DNA of 64,000 bases from Rhodamnia argentea (taxonomy: Eukaryota > Streptophyta > Magnoliopsida > Myrtales > Myrtaceae): assembly GCF_020921035.1 (NCBI RefSeq), contig NC_063155.1, positions 27,397,294-27,461,293 on the forward strand, in the 5' to 3' direction. A program made the translations under genes and the position numbers. Positions 1 through 12,223 of this stretch are shown in pieces (the stretch's first letter is position 1; the number at the start of each line of letters is the position of its first letter). The notes beneath the pieces are model-generated. The model did not search any database. It was not told the origin of the DNA and worked only from the letters and a program-made list of their open reading frames with translations.

Positions 1-370
1 AGAGAGGCAGTAGGTGATAAGAAGAATTCTTATTTTTCATTTATGTTCTAGAAACAGAAAAGCTAAAAATTTTAACTTTTTTATTTCTGTTCCAAACTTG
101 TCTCTAGAACAAAGTATTGTTCCAGAAATAGAAAAATGAAATCGCGTTATTAAACGGGTTTCTGTTCCAAATCTATTCGAGAGAAAAAGGTATGAAACAG
201 AAATAGAGAAACATAATGACTATTGTTCATTTAGAAAAAAAAATTAATGATTCTGACAATCATCTTCCACAAAATTATTTAGACATAAATTGATATCGAT
301 AATAAAACAAAATTTATCGATCGATTATTTTAAGTGATATAAGCGAATATTTCTTAAACGGAGCCTTAAC
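1..370. repeat. AT-rich repeat remnant
   Basis: No gene. The motif TTTCTGTTCCAAA occurs twice, near 83 and 159, among A/T-rich and purine-rich stretches. The end near 340-365 (AACGGAGCC followed by TTA) resembles the right end of the Tourist-like element at 19247-19465. This is probably a piled-up set of old MITEs; boundaries cannot be fixed. Confidence 0.3.
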
Positions 371-3300
371 TTTCCTTCCTCCTCCTATTTTTGCCACCGC
401 TTCATCTTCCTCTTTATTTTCTTATCTTAGCGCGCCAAACTAAGCTCCTTATAATTTGGCTTCCTCACCCTCACGATCCACGATCTCGACTCGAATTTGC
501 CCTAATAGAAGCGCGTATCTATAGGACTCCTGGAAGTTTTGCCTTATGGCGATATTAAAGACAAGTCATCCACCTCGGATTTATTATGAAATTCATTTTT
601 CGTTGACTCAAAAACTTACATCGGACAACGATGAAACTTGGATTTTCATACTCGCTAAAGTAAGAAAGTAGCGCCATTTAGTCCACGAAATACCCGGTTA
701 GATAAAAAGATTAGAATTTCAGAGCCCTACTCTAGGATGAATTTGGAAGTTATCGCGTAGCTAGGACTAGAATCTTGCGTCCAACGTTAGATTGGACCGG
801 AGACGACTAAACAAAGAACGTAGCGTGGCGTGGAGGATGGTTCCTCCGTCTATTTATGCCACGAGTTTGACGTTGATAATGGCATCTTCTTGCTTTGGAC
901 CGTGTGAGCATTTGACTAGCAGAGCTAGCGATAGACGTGCTATTTCCCACACGGCAAAGACCCACTCCGGTTCAAAATTTAGGTCAATAATTGGTGCTAG
1001 ACTGCCGGTCCGAATAGAAATGAAGAAAATAAATGGAGATGTGTTAGTTACTCATTCGAAAGTCTTAGCCCACAAATTTAAATTAATAAATAGAGAGAGA
1101 TCGTGTGTATATAAATATTATAGAAATATCGATGTTAAGCGATATGAGATGTTTCAACATCTCCTCTTGTGTGCAACCCAGATTAGGAGTGGTATGTGAA
1201 AATTTGATTGAACGAGTGGACGCCCACGCCAATGGGCAGAAGCAAAAATCTTAACCAAGTAGGACGACCCCACTCACATGAAAGAGCATATAAATGCCAT
1301 CATCAAGTAATGTCGAATATTCCAAGAACTTTCATGTGACCACGTATTTATGAAAGAGCGTGTAAATACAACTATCAAGCGAGACATCATCGATCTATTC
1401 ATTCTTAATTTATGATCCCCGCTTGATGAATTTTTTGGACGATTACATCTGGGGTATATATCATCTGACTCCTGCTCCTATCACATATGTTTTTCTCGCT
1501 AGATTATTTTGGATACTAGATCACACCCAGTTTTAAATTTTTTAAAAAATTAGCAGTGATTTCACATTTTTCTTGATGAGTATCAAAGCAATAAATCTTG
1601 AGTTCAAATTTTTCCGTACCTCTTGCTGGCCTTCCTAGCCAAAGTTTCAAACTCGTGGTAAAATTCCTGACTAGGATCAAGACAAATAATAGTTTAGGCA
1701 TAAATTTGTTTACATATGTTTTTACAACTATTAGGCACGAATTTAAGTCATCCTCGTGGTCATCTATATCAAATTCTACTTTTCTATATTCTCTTTTTTT
1801 TTTTTTTTTTTTGGTAAAAAACACGAAAGGCTTGGAAATATTAAAAGAAGAAACAATCAGTGTGTAACCTCGAAATTTCCACGAACGTAGCAGGCCTACC
1901 AAACCTAGCTACTGATCGCCCCGACAAGCCCAAGAGCTTGTCGCCACCTGTCACCTCAGGGACACGCGTCGCTCCGTCCCCAAGGAGAGAGTAGGTAATT
2001 TGGCGGGAAAGGAGCGGTCGTTATTGCCACGCCGGCGCCATTTGGCGGGAAGCCGAAGCAATCCTTTCATTGGTCGGTCCACCCCCAACTCGGGGTCATT
2101 GTATTGTGGTCAACAAGCACGTGCGCTCCCTGTTTCTTCCTTTTCTCTGTTTACGTTTTGGCCTTTCACTTTTTCTTCTTTTCCTTTTGTTTTGAATTGT
2201 TCTCATCCCTACATGCTTGCATGTATGTATGTTGTATGTTGTATGTATGTATGCATGCATGCCGGTGCATGTACGTTTCCTCCCGCCCGCCCGCCATGTG
2301 CACGACCTTTTGTCACTCTTGATTATTCTCGGGACTATTTTATCCTTAGATACCTTTGGAGAGGAATTGTAGTTTTGCGACGTTAGTTTACAATTGTGAT
2401 TATTGCATCGTGGATAATAATCAAAATTGATGGATGGCCACGTTCTGAAACTATGCTTGCCCATTCTATAAAGCATAATACCTGCAATGATTGATGATTT
2501 TGATTAAGCTTTATCTAAGTGTAGATATGGAAGGATCCAACAAGGCAACGACCAAGAGAGCACTCGGCTGTAATTTTCAAACGTCGAGGTCAAGGTCACC
2601 AGTCCACATCTAGAGAGGAAAAAAGACCAAAAAAAGGGAAATCAAAGAAGAGTCGTGGCGAATTGGCAACATCCGCCTAGCCACGTGGTCGTTGTTTTGA
2701 CCCTCGTCCATTTCTTGGTGATTGATGAGGGCTTCAGATCCTTTTCCCCCACATAGCAACCAGCACCATTGATAATATGTTGTGTAGTTTGCAGTTGTCA
2801 CCGCTCCGGTTGGGACTGCTCCAAGGTCTGCTCCGATGAGAACCCCATTCTCATCGTTCTTCGTTATGCCGGTCACGTTATTGTCTCTATATTATACGAT
2901 AATGGTACTGAAGACGTTGAATCTAGGTGCATACCGCCTTTTGATAAAATCGTAGCTACCGAAGAGAAAATTTTTTGCGTGTGCTCATTATTAATGATAA
3001 TGTGAGATTCGGTGAGTGATTACCGTTTGTACTTTGATGCTACGAAAGATCAATGGGTCTATGCTGATTCATTTTTTAACTTTTTTTACTTTGTCGACTT
3101 TGTGTTTTTATGTTGAAGTTATGTATCTTTTATTTTTTTCATATTAAACGAAAATCTATCGGCAAAACAAAAAGAAGTCAAGGAAAGTGTGCGGCAACCC
3201 CTTTTACCTGTGCAGACTTTGACCTCAGCCTCCTGAAATAGTCCTCCATAACAAAATTGCAAAGGCTGAAAAAGAAAAAGAACCAACAAAATGGGATTCG

Positions 3301-3500
3301 ACTCACTTCCAGAGCGTTAGTGGGGTTCATGGCATCAAAAAAGGCATGATGCAATTAGGTGAGATGTCATGCGCCATGGATGTGGATGACTCCCCCTAGG
3401 CCACGACAACACATAGGCCTCAGCATATACTTAATTCCGGGTTCTCATCTTCTCTCCTTTTGATTTCTTCTTTTCCTGACACTCCATCCTCGCAAATCTC
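371..3500. other. Intergenic, no supported gene
   Basis: Open frames here are short and resemble nothing I recognise. The 135-codon frame at 792-1199 (+) has no domain motif. A TATG/CATG-type microsatellite lies at about 2217-2262. A run of T lies near 1795-1813. The right end may contain the distal promoter of the ERF gene. Confidence 0.6.
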
Positions 3501-4265
3501 TTTACTCTTTTATTCTCCTCCTTTCCACGCCTTGTCTTTAATGGCGTTTTGACCGCTCAGAAAAAGGTGAAGCGAGCGGCAATGAACTAGAAGCAACAAG
3601 AGCCAGTGTGGAAGCGGGCACTAGCAGGAGCAAGAACAGGGAAGCGAGCTCCGAAACATCATCACAACTTCATCATCGCCGAGGGACGCTGAGTTAGACC
3701 ACGCTGGTCTTGTTCTTCTGGGTAAGTTAAGAGGTTTCTTGTTTTCCCCTCTCTTCTTTCTCGCTTGAAGTGTTTTTGTTTGGCTCTGTTTTTCACCGTC
3801 TGAGTTAAGATCTGCGAGGCTTTCGCGTGATGTGACGTCTTAGGAATATGTTTTAACTCTGCTTCTGCGAAGGTAATGGATAACATAACTCGGGGGAGAC
3901 ATTTTTGTCTCGTTCTAGAGAGATGAAAACGTAGTCTTGGCCGTGGATATCTGATCCTGTAAGGATCGGTTGATCTCTTTGTTCCTGCTACTATGTCGAT
4001 CACGATCTGATGCGACCCTTTTTCCGCCTACTGCTTTCTGTCTCAACAGCGAGAGCACTAGAGAGGTTGAACCGAGAAAAGGGGCGGTTGAGTTTTGGGA
4101 TTTATGTCGGCTGGTTTTGAGTTGGGATTTACCGGGGCCCTACTTCAGTACTCTCTTTCTTCATCGACGCCTTCTTGTTCGGCCTATGATCTGTTCGTAA
4201 CCGTTGCTTGCTGCACGCTCTGCTGCTTCTGGCAGAGGTTGAATCTGGTCTCGTCCTCTGTTTCC

Positions 4266-4493
4266 ATGCGGTTGAGACCAAAAAGGTATGTGGGTTCTTG
4301 TTATCTTTGTTTGTGAATTTGTGCAAGTTTCATGTTATAGTTTTGTTGATTAGCGTTGATTTTTGGGTTTTAATCTGAAGTTGGGTTTTGGGTGGGTTTT
4401 TGCAGGAGGTGTTCTGGAGAAGAGGGTTTTGGGGGGTTTCGCATAAAGCCATTTTCCAATCCGTTCTTGTTCTTGATGGTTGTTCTTAATTAA
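4266..4493 (+). promoter_or_regulatory. Spliced upstream ORF in the ERF leader
   Basis: An upstream ATG at 4266 opens a frame that crosses a leader intron. The donor is AG|GTATG after 4285 and the acceptor is TGCAG before 4406. After splicing the frame continues to TAA at 4491-4493, about 126 nt before the main ATG. The predicted peptide has 35 residues, starting MRLRPKRR, with a central GFGGFRIKPF and a hydrophobic end LFLMVVLN. Further in-frame ATGs upstream (4095, 4104) could lengthen it. From memory, the Arabidopsis ERF118-type gene At1g68550 carries a conserved peptide uORF, which fits repression by ribosome stalling. I could not compare the peptides. Confidence 0.5.
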
Positions 4494-4619
4494 ACAACTA
4501 GACAGTAGACACCTTTTGTGATCTTGAGAGAAGCACCCGCTTCCTGTTGTTAAATTGAAAATTTTGCTTGTGGATACTCGAGGGGTTTTTGTTGAGGGTT
4601 TTAGCATTTTCCTCTGCCA

Positions 4620-5564
4620 ATGTCTGGGTCCTGTCAACTGTTTGACAAAAGTTCTTCCCTCAAGAAAGTGAGAGATTCCAGAATGGTGAGAAAGATCCGT
4701 GTGTTCTGTAGAGATCCCGATGCCACCGATCTGTCCTCTAGTGAGGATGAATCGGATGAAATTGATAAGAAGCTCTTTGTTCGCCTCATTGATCTTCCAC
4801 TTCCTGTTGTGCACCCTAATGTTATCGATGCTGAAAGTTCATCTCGAGATACCATTGATAATGTCAATAGCGTTCATAAGAAGAGAAAGCTTGGTGAGAA
4901 AGGTGATCTAATCTTAAAGAGAAGACGGGCAGATTTACGGTATAAGGGGGTCAGGCAAAGGAAATGGGGCAAATGGGCTGCGGAGATCAGAGACCCATTC
5001 CGCCGGGGAACTCGAATTTGGTTGGGCACTTACAATACTCCTGAGGAGGCTGCTAAGGCTTATGAGGCCAAGAGGCTTGAGTTCGAAGCTACAGCCAAGG
5101 CCTCTGATGAGAAGAAGACAAAAACCTCCTCTTCAGAAACCTCTCTGTCCATGAACAAACCTATCGCCTCAGAAAATTCAGTGAGTGCATCCTCACGCAC
5201 CTCCCCATCATCCGTCCTTGGCTCAGGCATGTCAGCCTCAAATGCGTCTGAAAGCTGTAATGTTTCGACGAAGAGAAGCGTTAATACTGATCCCAAGCAG
5301 CAACCGCTCACCCGAATCGAATGTCTGGAGGAGATGTTGATGCCTGGTCAAGCTGTGCAGGACTTGAGCTTGGGAAATGACTTTGATATGCTACTCATGG
5401 ATGACTTTGGGCAGCTCGTGGATGATTTTTGCGGAACAGATGACTTCCAAATGTTCGGATTTGGAAATGAGATGAGCGAGCTCCCTGATTTTGACTTTGA
5501 CATTGGAAACGATGAATTCGGCCATTGGATGGAAGAGCGACCTATTAATATTGCCTGCACCTAA
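4620..5564 (+). CDS. AP2/ERF transcription factor, group VI-L (ERF118/CRF-like)
   Basis: A complete intronless CDS of 314 codons. Residues about 23-45 ([20 protein letters not shown]) form the CRF-type N-terminal motif of group VI/VI-L ERFs. A single AP2 DNA-binding domain covers about 107-163 and contains [19 protein letters not shown], the WLGTY strand and the EEAAKAYE helix. The Ala and Asp of WAAEIRD are the residues typical of ERF rather than DREB proteins. A basic patch (KKRKLGEKG...KRRR, about 87-103) precedes it and could be a nuclear signal. The C-terminus is acidic and Phe/Leu/Met-rich ([16 protein letters not shown]), as in an activation region. Known relatives act in the nucleus, some in cytokinin or stress responses. 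The leader, from about 3500, has possible donors at 3722 and 4286 and an acceptor at 4405. The ATG at 4620 is the first in frame; Met22 is a weaker alternative. Confidence 0.93.
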   Translation: MSGSCQLFDKSSSLKKVRDSRMVRKIRVFCRDPDATDLSSSEDESDEIDKKLFVRLIDLPLPVVHPNVIDAESSSRDTIDNVNSVHKKRKLGEKGDLILKRRRADLRYKGVRQRKWGKWAAEIRDPFRRGTRIWLGTYNTPEEAAKAYEAKRLEFEATAKASDEKKTKTSSSETSLSMNKPIASENSVSASSRTSPSSVLGSGMSASNASESCNVSTKRSVNTDPKQQPLTRIECLEEMLMPGQAVQDLSLGNDFDMLLMDDFGQLVDDFCGTDDFQMFGFGNEMSELPDFDFDIGNDEFGHWMEERPINIACT

Positions 5565-7000
5565 GTTTTGTAGCTAGGAATCGGTATCACTGATGTCATT
5601 AAATGTTAGTCTTTTAGAATATGCTTGGGGCTCTCTCTAATTTGAGCGCTTGAGAGGAGTGTTTTTTTTTTTTTTGGTTCTTTTTCTGCCAATGAGCTTA
5701 TTCTGATTTGTTTGTGGAGTATTGAAGAGAGAAAGAGAGAGAGAGCGAGAGAGATGAGAAGGATGAAAGCATTTTTGGAAGGTGAGGATCCTTTGGGTTT
5801 TCTTGTGCCATTAGAGCCGTCCAAAGGTTAATGCAAAGTTTTCAGACGATGTTGTTGCTCTTTGTCCTAGCAATGTCTTGTTTGCTGTAATGTGATACCC
5901 TTTGTTTTAATGAAGCAGGGTTTTTACGCCATCTCGCTTGTCAAAGGTGAAACTTTCAAGGTTTTGTGCGTTGCGAATGCATATTAGAGTTACAGAAAAA
6001 CCCAAGGAGTTTCGACTTGTTATGATCTGAGGATCCGTTTCTCGGTGGGTTATTATAAGACTCTAGTTTTTTGTGCTTTGGTTTTTTTTTTTTTTCTCAT
6101 CTCATTTGATGATAATTTAGGGATATGAGATGATCTTTGTTATTTCCACTTGTTAGAAGTCCTAATAAGCTCCCAGGTTGACGGTGGGAGAATAGTAGAA
6201 GATGGGTCTTTCTGGGTCCGGCACTTCTGTTGGGATATTTTGGGTAGTTGGGGGAATGAAAATGACAAGTTCCTAATTTTCCTTTTGACGCCACTGAATG
6301 GTGCTCCCAACTTGTTCTGCTCGCTTCCTGCCAAAGATCTGTAGTGAGGCTGAGTCAAACACAGAAGGTTGGACTAGTAGTGCAGCGACTAAGGTGCTAG
6401 TGCTGCTGATGCTGGCGTTGGGCCAGTGCTCGACTTTCTCTTCACAGAAGAAATCCCAAAAAAAGTGAAGGTTTCAACAGCAACTGGTATGCCTCGTCAC
6501 TCTGCATTCACATCACACATGTTCAAACCGGCAACCTGGATTACTGCGTTAATGTTTCCTTTTTCTTTGGCCAAAATGCACATTTGAAGATTGAAGTCAA
6601 CGGTTATAGGTCCTCCGGAGACCATGCATTCACACGCGTTTTTTTAAGATGAGACGCAACCTCGATTGATATTTGCTGACTTCGGGGCCTAGATCGACAT
6701 GCGGTGTCGGAGATAATTAGGATAATCCACTAATTTTGGGGTTGATTTAGGATATGTCCAGCAGTTCCAAGCGTACGAGAATTTCAGTGCACTCTGGAAC
6801 GACTCTGCTCTTTGCATTTGCCATCCGATTTGGCTTTCATTCAATACCGAGCCCCTTAAAATTTGCAAATGATAAACAGTTTCCTCGGTAGAAAGACGCA
6901 GTTACTTCTTTTTTGTTTTTGTGGGTTTGGAAATCAACCGACTATATTTAGATAGCGGAGAGCAGTGGAGAGTGGCAATTGACGACGGTTCTCACTTTTA
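5565..7000. other. ERF 3' region and intergenic
   Basis: The first 350 bases are probably 3' UTR of the ERF gene, with a T run near 5662 and a GA-rich patch at about 5727-5757. No further coding sequence is recognisable. Confidence 0.5.
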
Positions 7001-7232
7001 GGCTCTGTTTGTTTCGAGCAAAATGAATGATTTAGAACGTATTTTCCAAAAAATAATTCATTTATATCCATCAAAATAATTAGTCAATAATAAACGTTTC
7101 CATTATTGATAAAAATTTATGTCTGAACATTTTCGTGCACAAGAAAATTCTTTTATTCATTTTTTTTTTGGAAGCAATACAAACGTTCGATGTTTTTCCA
7201 AACAATTCATTTTCAGCGAAACAAACGCACCC
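7001..7232. mobile_element. Tourist-like MITE (PIF/Harbinger type)
   Basis: The left end reads GGCTCTGTTTGTTTCG and the right end, reverse-complemented, GGTGCGTTTGTTTCGC. The inverted similarity continues into AAAATGAAT. Both sides are flanked by TTA (6998-7000 and 7233-7235), the 3-bp duplication typical of PIF/Harbinger elements. It is 232 bp long, AT-rich and has no coding capacity. Confidence 0.8.
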
Positions 7233-7235
7233 TTA

Positions 7236-10186
7236 AATGCTGGATGACAAAAGTAGCCCGTGGATTCATTTGACAGTAGTTTTTTTTTTTTTTTTTTGGG
7301 TCCAAATTTGACAGTAGTTTGAGTCATTGTCATAACTTGATGTTGACAGTAGTCTGAGAGACCAAAAGAGGAATTTCTCCCTTAAAGAATGATATAGAAG
7401 TACATATATTGAGCTTTCTGGGTAGATCCTTCATACTTGTTGGGCCTATATATGGTACGCACCCCTGCCTTGTTGGGTTATAGGGAGCCCATGGGCCCAA
7501 TCATCCATCTTGATGTCATTCGGCCCATATTGTTCATCTTCATTACTCATTGAACTCCCCCTGAAGCCACGTTTAACAGCATGGGACCCAGAAAGTACAG
7601 ATAACATAATCCATGTAAGATAAAAGCCACGTTGGGCGATATTGATGCTGCATCAATCATTCAATCGTAGGAAGTAAAAGTGTTATCGTTTGCCGAGGAT
7701 GCCTTATTGGATAAGTGACGCCACGTCAGCACGTCAAGTGATATAAGCGTTCAATATTAGATATTTATCGAGAGAAATAGACTTTATATGTTATAACGAA
7801 ATAGATTCTTTTGCTCAGCGCTATCTTTAATGAAACTAGACTTTACGAGTCTAGTAGTTCTTAGACAATATTTAATTACAAAAGGCGATTGGACTTGCAC
7901 ATTTCACCACCAATTCAGCAGTATAGATTTAGCCATCGAACGTTGCATCCGTTATGATTTAGTTCACTAGGATACGGTCATGTTAAGTTCCTCAACGTGA
8001 GATGAGGAAAGATCTTGTGGTTAGGTGCTTCGGTTCTCCGCATCGTAGCTGTTCAATTCCGAGACTCACGCTTGAAGGGCATTGCGACAAGATCCGCAAA
8101 AGAACCCTCGACTAACCACAGTTCAATCCCTCTTCGGTACGAGGAGATTACCAAGAGTGAGCGTAAATGCGAATTTTGAACTCATTAATGTATAAATTTA
8201 TTTGTGCTGTTTCATAATGTTCCTCACCAACGATAGTGGGTCTAGTTTCACTGATTAAAAAGTTTAAGCAATTGAGATGTGAACGAACAATTTAAAGGTT
8301 CTTCAATATTTGATTATTTAACATTACACTTTCTTACACCAACCTTAACACTCGCAAACAAAAAACCTACGTACTTATTTTTCGAACGTAAGAGAGCAAT
8401 GGAATTGATAATCCTAAGTCATCCACGTTTTAATCTGTTCGGTTGTCTTTCCAATCTTTCATTTCCGAGCTCCTTACCGCCGTATATTCTCATCATTCCC
8501 CTCCATATCTTTCTCCGTGTTTGGAAAACAAATCACAAAAAAAAAAAAAAAAAAAAAAATGAAAAGTCCGATTACGATATCTTTTATTGGGAAGATCACT
8601 AAGAGAGAGCCAATGTTCGAGCTTGTTAACATATCCAGTTGGGTTCTGACAAAAAAAAAAAAAAAAAAATTCCAGATGGGCCACATTCACTCAAAAACTT
8701 AAACCAAGGAGATATGGGTCAACTAGAATATGTTAGCTGCTTTACACTACACCAATTCTTTGTTGTGGGATTTCTCTAACATAACTCGCATATGCATTCT
8801 AACACCATCATTCTCATGCCAATCATGGTTGGTGTTCCCATTCAAGCTTGGCGCTTTCCAAATCTCGATCTTGTTCAAATGCCAAGCTTAATTTTATTCC
8901 CAATCTACGTTGCGACCCTTCATTTCATGTGCAAGCGGAGGACAATCTACCTATTGGGCTGCTTGTGCTACAAGCCGAGCCGCGCGACGTGTCCCCCTTT
9001 GCCGCCTTCATGGAGCACTCCAAGCTCATCCTCCAAGACAATCCCGAAATTTTGGCCACTAGAAACTTCAAACACGGCCGACACTTCCGGTTGTTAGGAT
9101 TGACGTGCAATCATAATGAAATAAAACGTGAAAATTGATATACAAGGTTTTTTCCGGGTTCATCCTTAAACTAGGGTTACGTCTAATAGAGGATTCAAAT
9201 ATAACTAGCACCATACACTTCTCGTTACATCACTCAATTGCAAATGAAAGACAATATATATAGCAGTAGCTATTCATGAACATATGCTCAAACTATCAAT
9301 TAAAAAATATGGGCTCAAATTATAAAAGCACTCGGACCTTGAGCTCTCTTTATAACTTTGTGTCTTGCACAATCAACAACAGCGGAATCCACAGTGTCGC
9401 AGCACTCATTCATCTACTCATCGGCCGCGCAAATGGTCGAAATCTATAACTCAAATCCATACCAGTGAAGGCCGTCTAAGGGTGGAGAAAAAGGGCAAGG
9501 AAGGCCTGAGTCTCGATTTCTTATGGCTTCCTTCGTATTGATCAATCTAAAGACGGTGACTTACTCAGCCAGACGTGGAATGTCGATCCAAATTGGTATT
9601 TCTTGGCATTATTTTGTGACCAACTGTAACTTCTTGACGCTTGTCTGCACGTCGCGTTGGATCGCGATTCAGCCCGACACTTGCTGCTCGCTACCTATTC
9701 CGATTCCGAACATCTCTCCCCCGAGAAATGTTGGGGGTCTGTGAGAAAAAAGCGTCCGCGAGAGAATCCGCAGCTCGCACCAAGCGGAACTCAGAAATTC
9801 CCGAACTCCGACGACGATGCCCTTTTATTGCATGGGCAGCACGTGTCGTCCACGCTCTCTCCACCGCATGCCCTTCTTCTAAGTGTAAGCCAAAGCCCAC
9901 TGCCACACCGCACCCCCGAACCAGATGTGTCGTGACAGGTTCTCGAGATAAGCAAAGCGTTTGTCATATGATAAGCAGTGATGGATCGCTTGAGTTTCTG
10001 CGTAATCGATCACTCGCAGCGTTACCGGAAGAAAATGTCTGAAAAATGAATGCCTTCCGGCTGGCTGGTGATGTTTTATTCTGTATCTCCTCGGTCAAGT
10101 TATAGGTATTAAGTATATGTCCCAGGGTGGGTTTTGGTTCAGTTTTCCCGAAGCCCATGGGAGCCCCGAAGCCTCTTGGAAAAAAT
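7236..10186. other. Intergenic, no supported gene
   Basis: Poly-T and poly-A runs (about 7280, 8538, 8650) create spurious frames. Short overlapping frames at 8792-9138 and 9523-10042 have no recognisable domains. A possible tRNA-derived SINE at 7995-8190 is listed separately. Confidence 0.5.
7995..8190 (+). repeat. Possible tRNA-derived SINE
   Basis: TGTGGTTAGGTGCTTCGG (about 8013-8030) resembles a polymerase III A box, and TGTTCAATTCCGAG about 20 bases later resembles a B box. The spacing is tRNA-like. No clear tail or flanking duplication was found, so this is tentative. Confidence 0.3.
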
Positions 10187-10189
10187 GCA

Positions 10190-10720
10190 GGGCGTTTGGC
10201 AATCATTCTCAAAAGGGCTTTGGAATGAAAGTTGGACATGGGAATGCTGAAAGCTCAATGCAGGTAGAGACCAGCTTTGAGCTTTCACCATTTGACCAAA
10301 CATTGAGCCATGATTTTTTCTTCCAAATTATCTTCACTTTTTCTTTCAAATTTCGATTTTGTCCCTTAATTATTATTAAAATAATTTTAAAAAAGAAAAT
10401 GAAATCCTAAGCTGCCGTGGTCGTCACATGGGCCACTTGAGCGCAAGCAATGGCCGTGGGGGGAGGGGTTGCGTGACCTTAAGCCTCGTTATTGAGGTTG
10501 CGCGACCTCGGCAGCAGCCACTTGGGGTAGCACAACCCATGAGACCATTGTCGGAGGCTGCTCGACCCCCGGCGGTGTTTGCCATTGGTGCCGGATATGG
10601 CTCGTTAGCGGTCGCTGGCGTTTGCCCTAAGTTTGATTTTCCATTTTTATTTTTATTAATATATTATTTAAAAAGAAATATTGTAAGAAAGCTCATTTAT
10701 AAATTTTTCTTGCCAAACAC
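10190..10720. mobile_element. Candidate small DNA transposon with GC-rich core
   Basis: The left end GGGCGTTTGGCAA and the right end TTGCCAAACAC are inverted copies. AT-rich arms surround a GC-rich core at about 10420-10630, which opens several spurious frames. No target duplication is evident, so ends are approximate. Confidence 0.35.
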
Positions 10721-10886
10721 TAATTAGATCAAAATTGTTTTTCAAAGTACTTTTTTACCAATCACTATTTGCATTTCTCCGAAACCCCTTAGGCTAAAGG
10801 TATTTGGATTTCTCCGAAGCTCGTTTGTAAAGCCGAGCCAAATCCACTCTCAATTTGAAGACGAAATGTGGATATTAACGATAGGG

Positions 10887-11066
10887 AAATGCTTTTATGA
10901 CAATCAGTTATTTCTGATTGTAGATCCACACATCATCACCGTGTGTTTTGCATAAAGCACTTAACTGAAAAATCATAGGATCAGAAATAACGACATAACT
11001 GAAAAATCATAGGATCAGAAATAACGACAGATCTGTCAGGTTGTCATGATAGCGACTCCCTAAATG
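10887..11066. mobile_element. MITE, copy 1 of a three-copy local family
   Basis: Shares with 13145-13310 and 37790-37950 the elements of a GTAGATCCACA-like stretch, an ATCATCA tract, GTGTTTT with GCA/ATA, and a segment on bases such as AATCATAGGATC next to AATAACGACA. This copy contains a 34-bp tandem duplication at about 10961-11028. Confidence 0.55.
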
Positions 11067-11301
11067 ATATATTTCGGCTATATATACGCATCGAAATCTG
11101 TCGCCTCATCACAAAGATCAATGAATCCGAACAATTTGAACCGCGAAACTGAAACCTCGATGACGAATTAAACTAAAAATGACGACAAAAGGATAAGTCC
11201 AAGAAGAATAAGAAGAAGAAAAATCCATAAGCAAATGCACTCCCAAGGTTATACCCAGATGGAAATGCTGAGTACACCTCGGTCTCAAAACTGCCCACCA
11301 C

Positions 11302-12223
11302 TCAGATCAACGCGGGCTCGCTCGGATGTGACGACGGTTTGATGCGCAGGCTCAGCTCCAACTGGAGTTGACTCTCCGGACTCTCCTCCGCCGGCCGGTC
11401 GAATCTCAGCATCCAGTTCGGCTTGCCCATGTTTGCCAGTGAAGCCTCCACGGTCTCCACCGAGAAGATGCTCTCGGCCTCCGCGCTGTCCCAGTTCGCC
11501 ACTGCCGCCGCCGCCCCGTGCGTCACCCACGAGTCGAGGCTCGTCTCCTCGTAAATGGGGCCTGGGTAGATCCACTTGCTCCTCCCTGCATGGCCGAACA
11601 GCTCGCCGGGGTCCGTCTCCGGCTTGGCCTGATTCGATGACTGCTTGAACCGGGTCCTGGTCCTGATCTTCTGGGGGTCGCCGGGGCCAGACATCTTCCG
11701 GACGTGGCGGATGTCGCAGGGCTTGAGGTGGGGCCCCGTGGAGTCGAGCGAAGGCGATTGCATGAACTGGGAGGAGCCCTGGAGCACCGCCTCGACGGAG
11801 GACTGGCACTGGGCCCAATTGCCCGAGCAGAGGAGCCCGACCGAGCCGTAGATTGGGTTGACGACCCGGCCACAGGCCTCGTACAGCAACGACCTGAAAA
11901 TGGCTGTCCAAGAAGGAAGACGCTGTCAGCAACCCTCGACCGTGGCAACGCGAATAATGCATCTTCCTTTATACCACAACTCAGGCTTGAATCATTTCCT
12001 TCCCTTTATGTCCTCTTCAAAGAAGAAGGGATTTGATACCTGGGCGGAGGTGGTCGGGGCCGGCATTAATGAGGTTGATGAGGCCGGCGCGGCCGTAGAA
12101 CTTGGCGAGGAACATGGTGGCGTTGGCCTGCGACACGGGGGATTGGATCCACTGGAGGCAAGGCCTGATGGTGCAATCTTCGGTGCAGCCTTTCCGGAGG
12201 ACTCTGCACCCATTGCAGCTCAT
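11302..12223 (-). CDS. LOB-domain protein, class II (LBD40/41/42-like)
   Basis: Two exons: 12223-12040 and 11903-11302 (stop), joined by a GT-AG intron. The donor follows CGCCCAG and the acceptor precedes CCATTTTCAG. The product has 261 residues. It starts with [17 protein letters not shown], the CX2CX6CX3C zinc-finger-like block that defines LOB proteins. The [11 protein letters not shown] block and a split [15 protein letters not shown] follow, then [10 protein letters not shown]. The lack of the class I leucine zipper and the [10 protein letters not shown] form point to class II, closest from memory to LBD40-42. The C-terminus has LQLELSLRI, common in this class. Such proteins are nuclear; class II members are tied to nitrogen, anthocyanin or hypoxia responses. 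ATG at 12223 is chosen because the LOB block begins there. A weak TATA-like AATAAATA lies about 80 bases upstream. Confidence 0.93.

Noticed and set aside
792-1199. A 135-codon frame as possible retroelement remnant
   Set aside because: No polymerase, integrase or protease motif and no paired long terminal repeats are visible.
2217-2262. ATGT/GCAT repeats as a possible CRISPR-like array
   Set aside because: They are a plain microsatellite without spacers, and a plant nuclear genome is not expected to carry CRISPR arrays.
8474-8702. Phe- or Lys-rich frames
   Set aside because: They are translations of poly-T and poly-A runs.
11523-12036. Several frames over 100 codons in both directions
   Set aside because: They overlap the LBD exons in other frames and come from the high GC content there.
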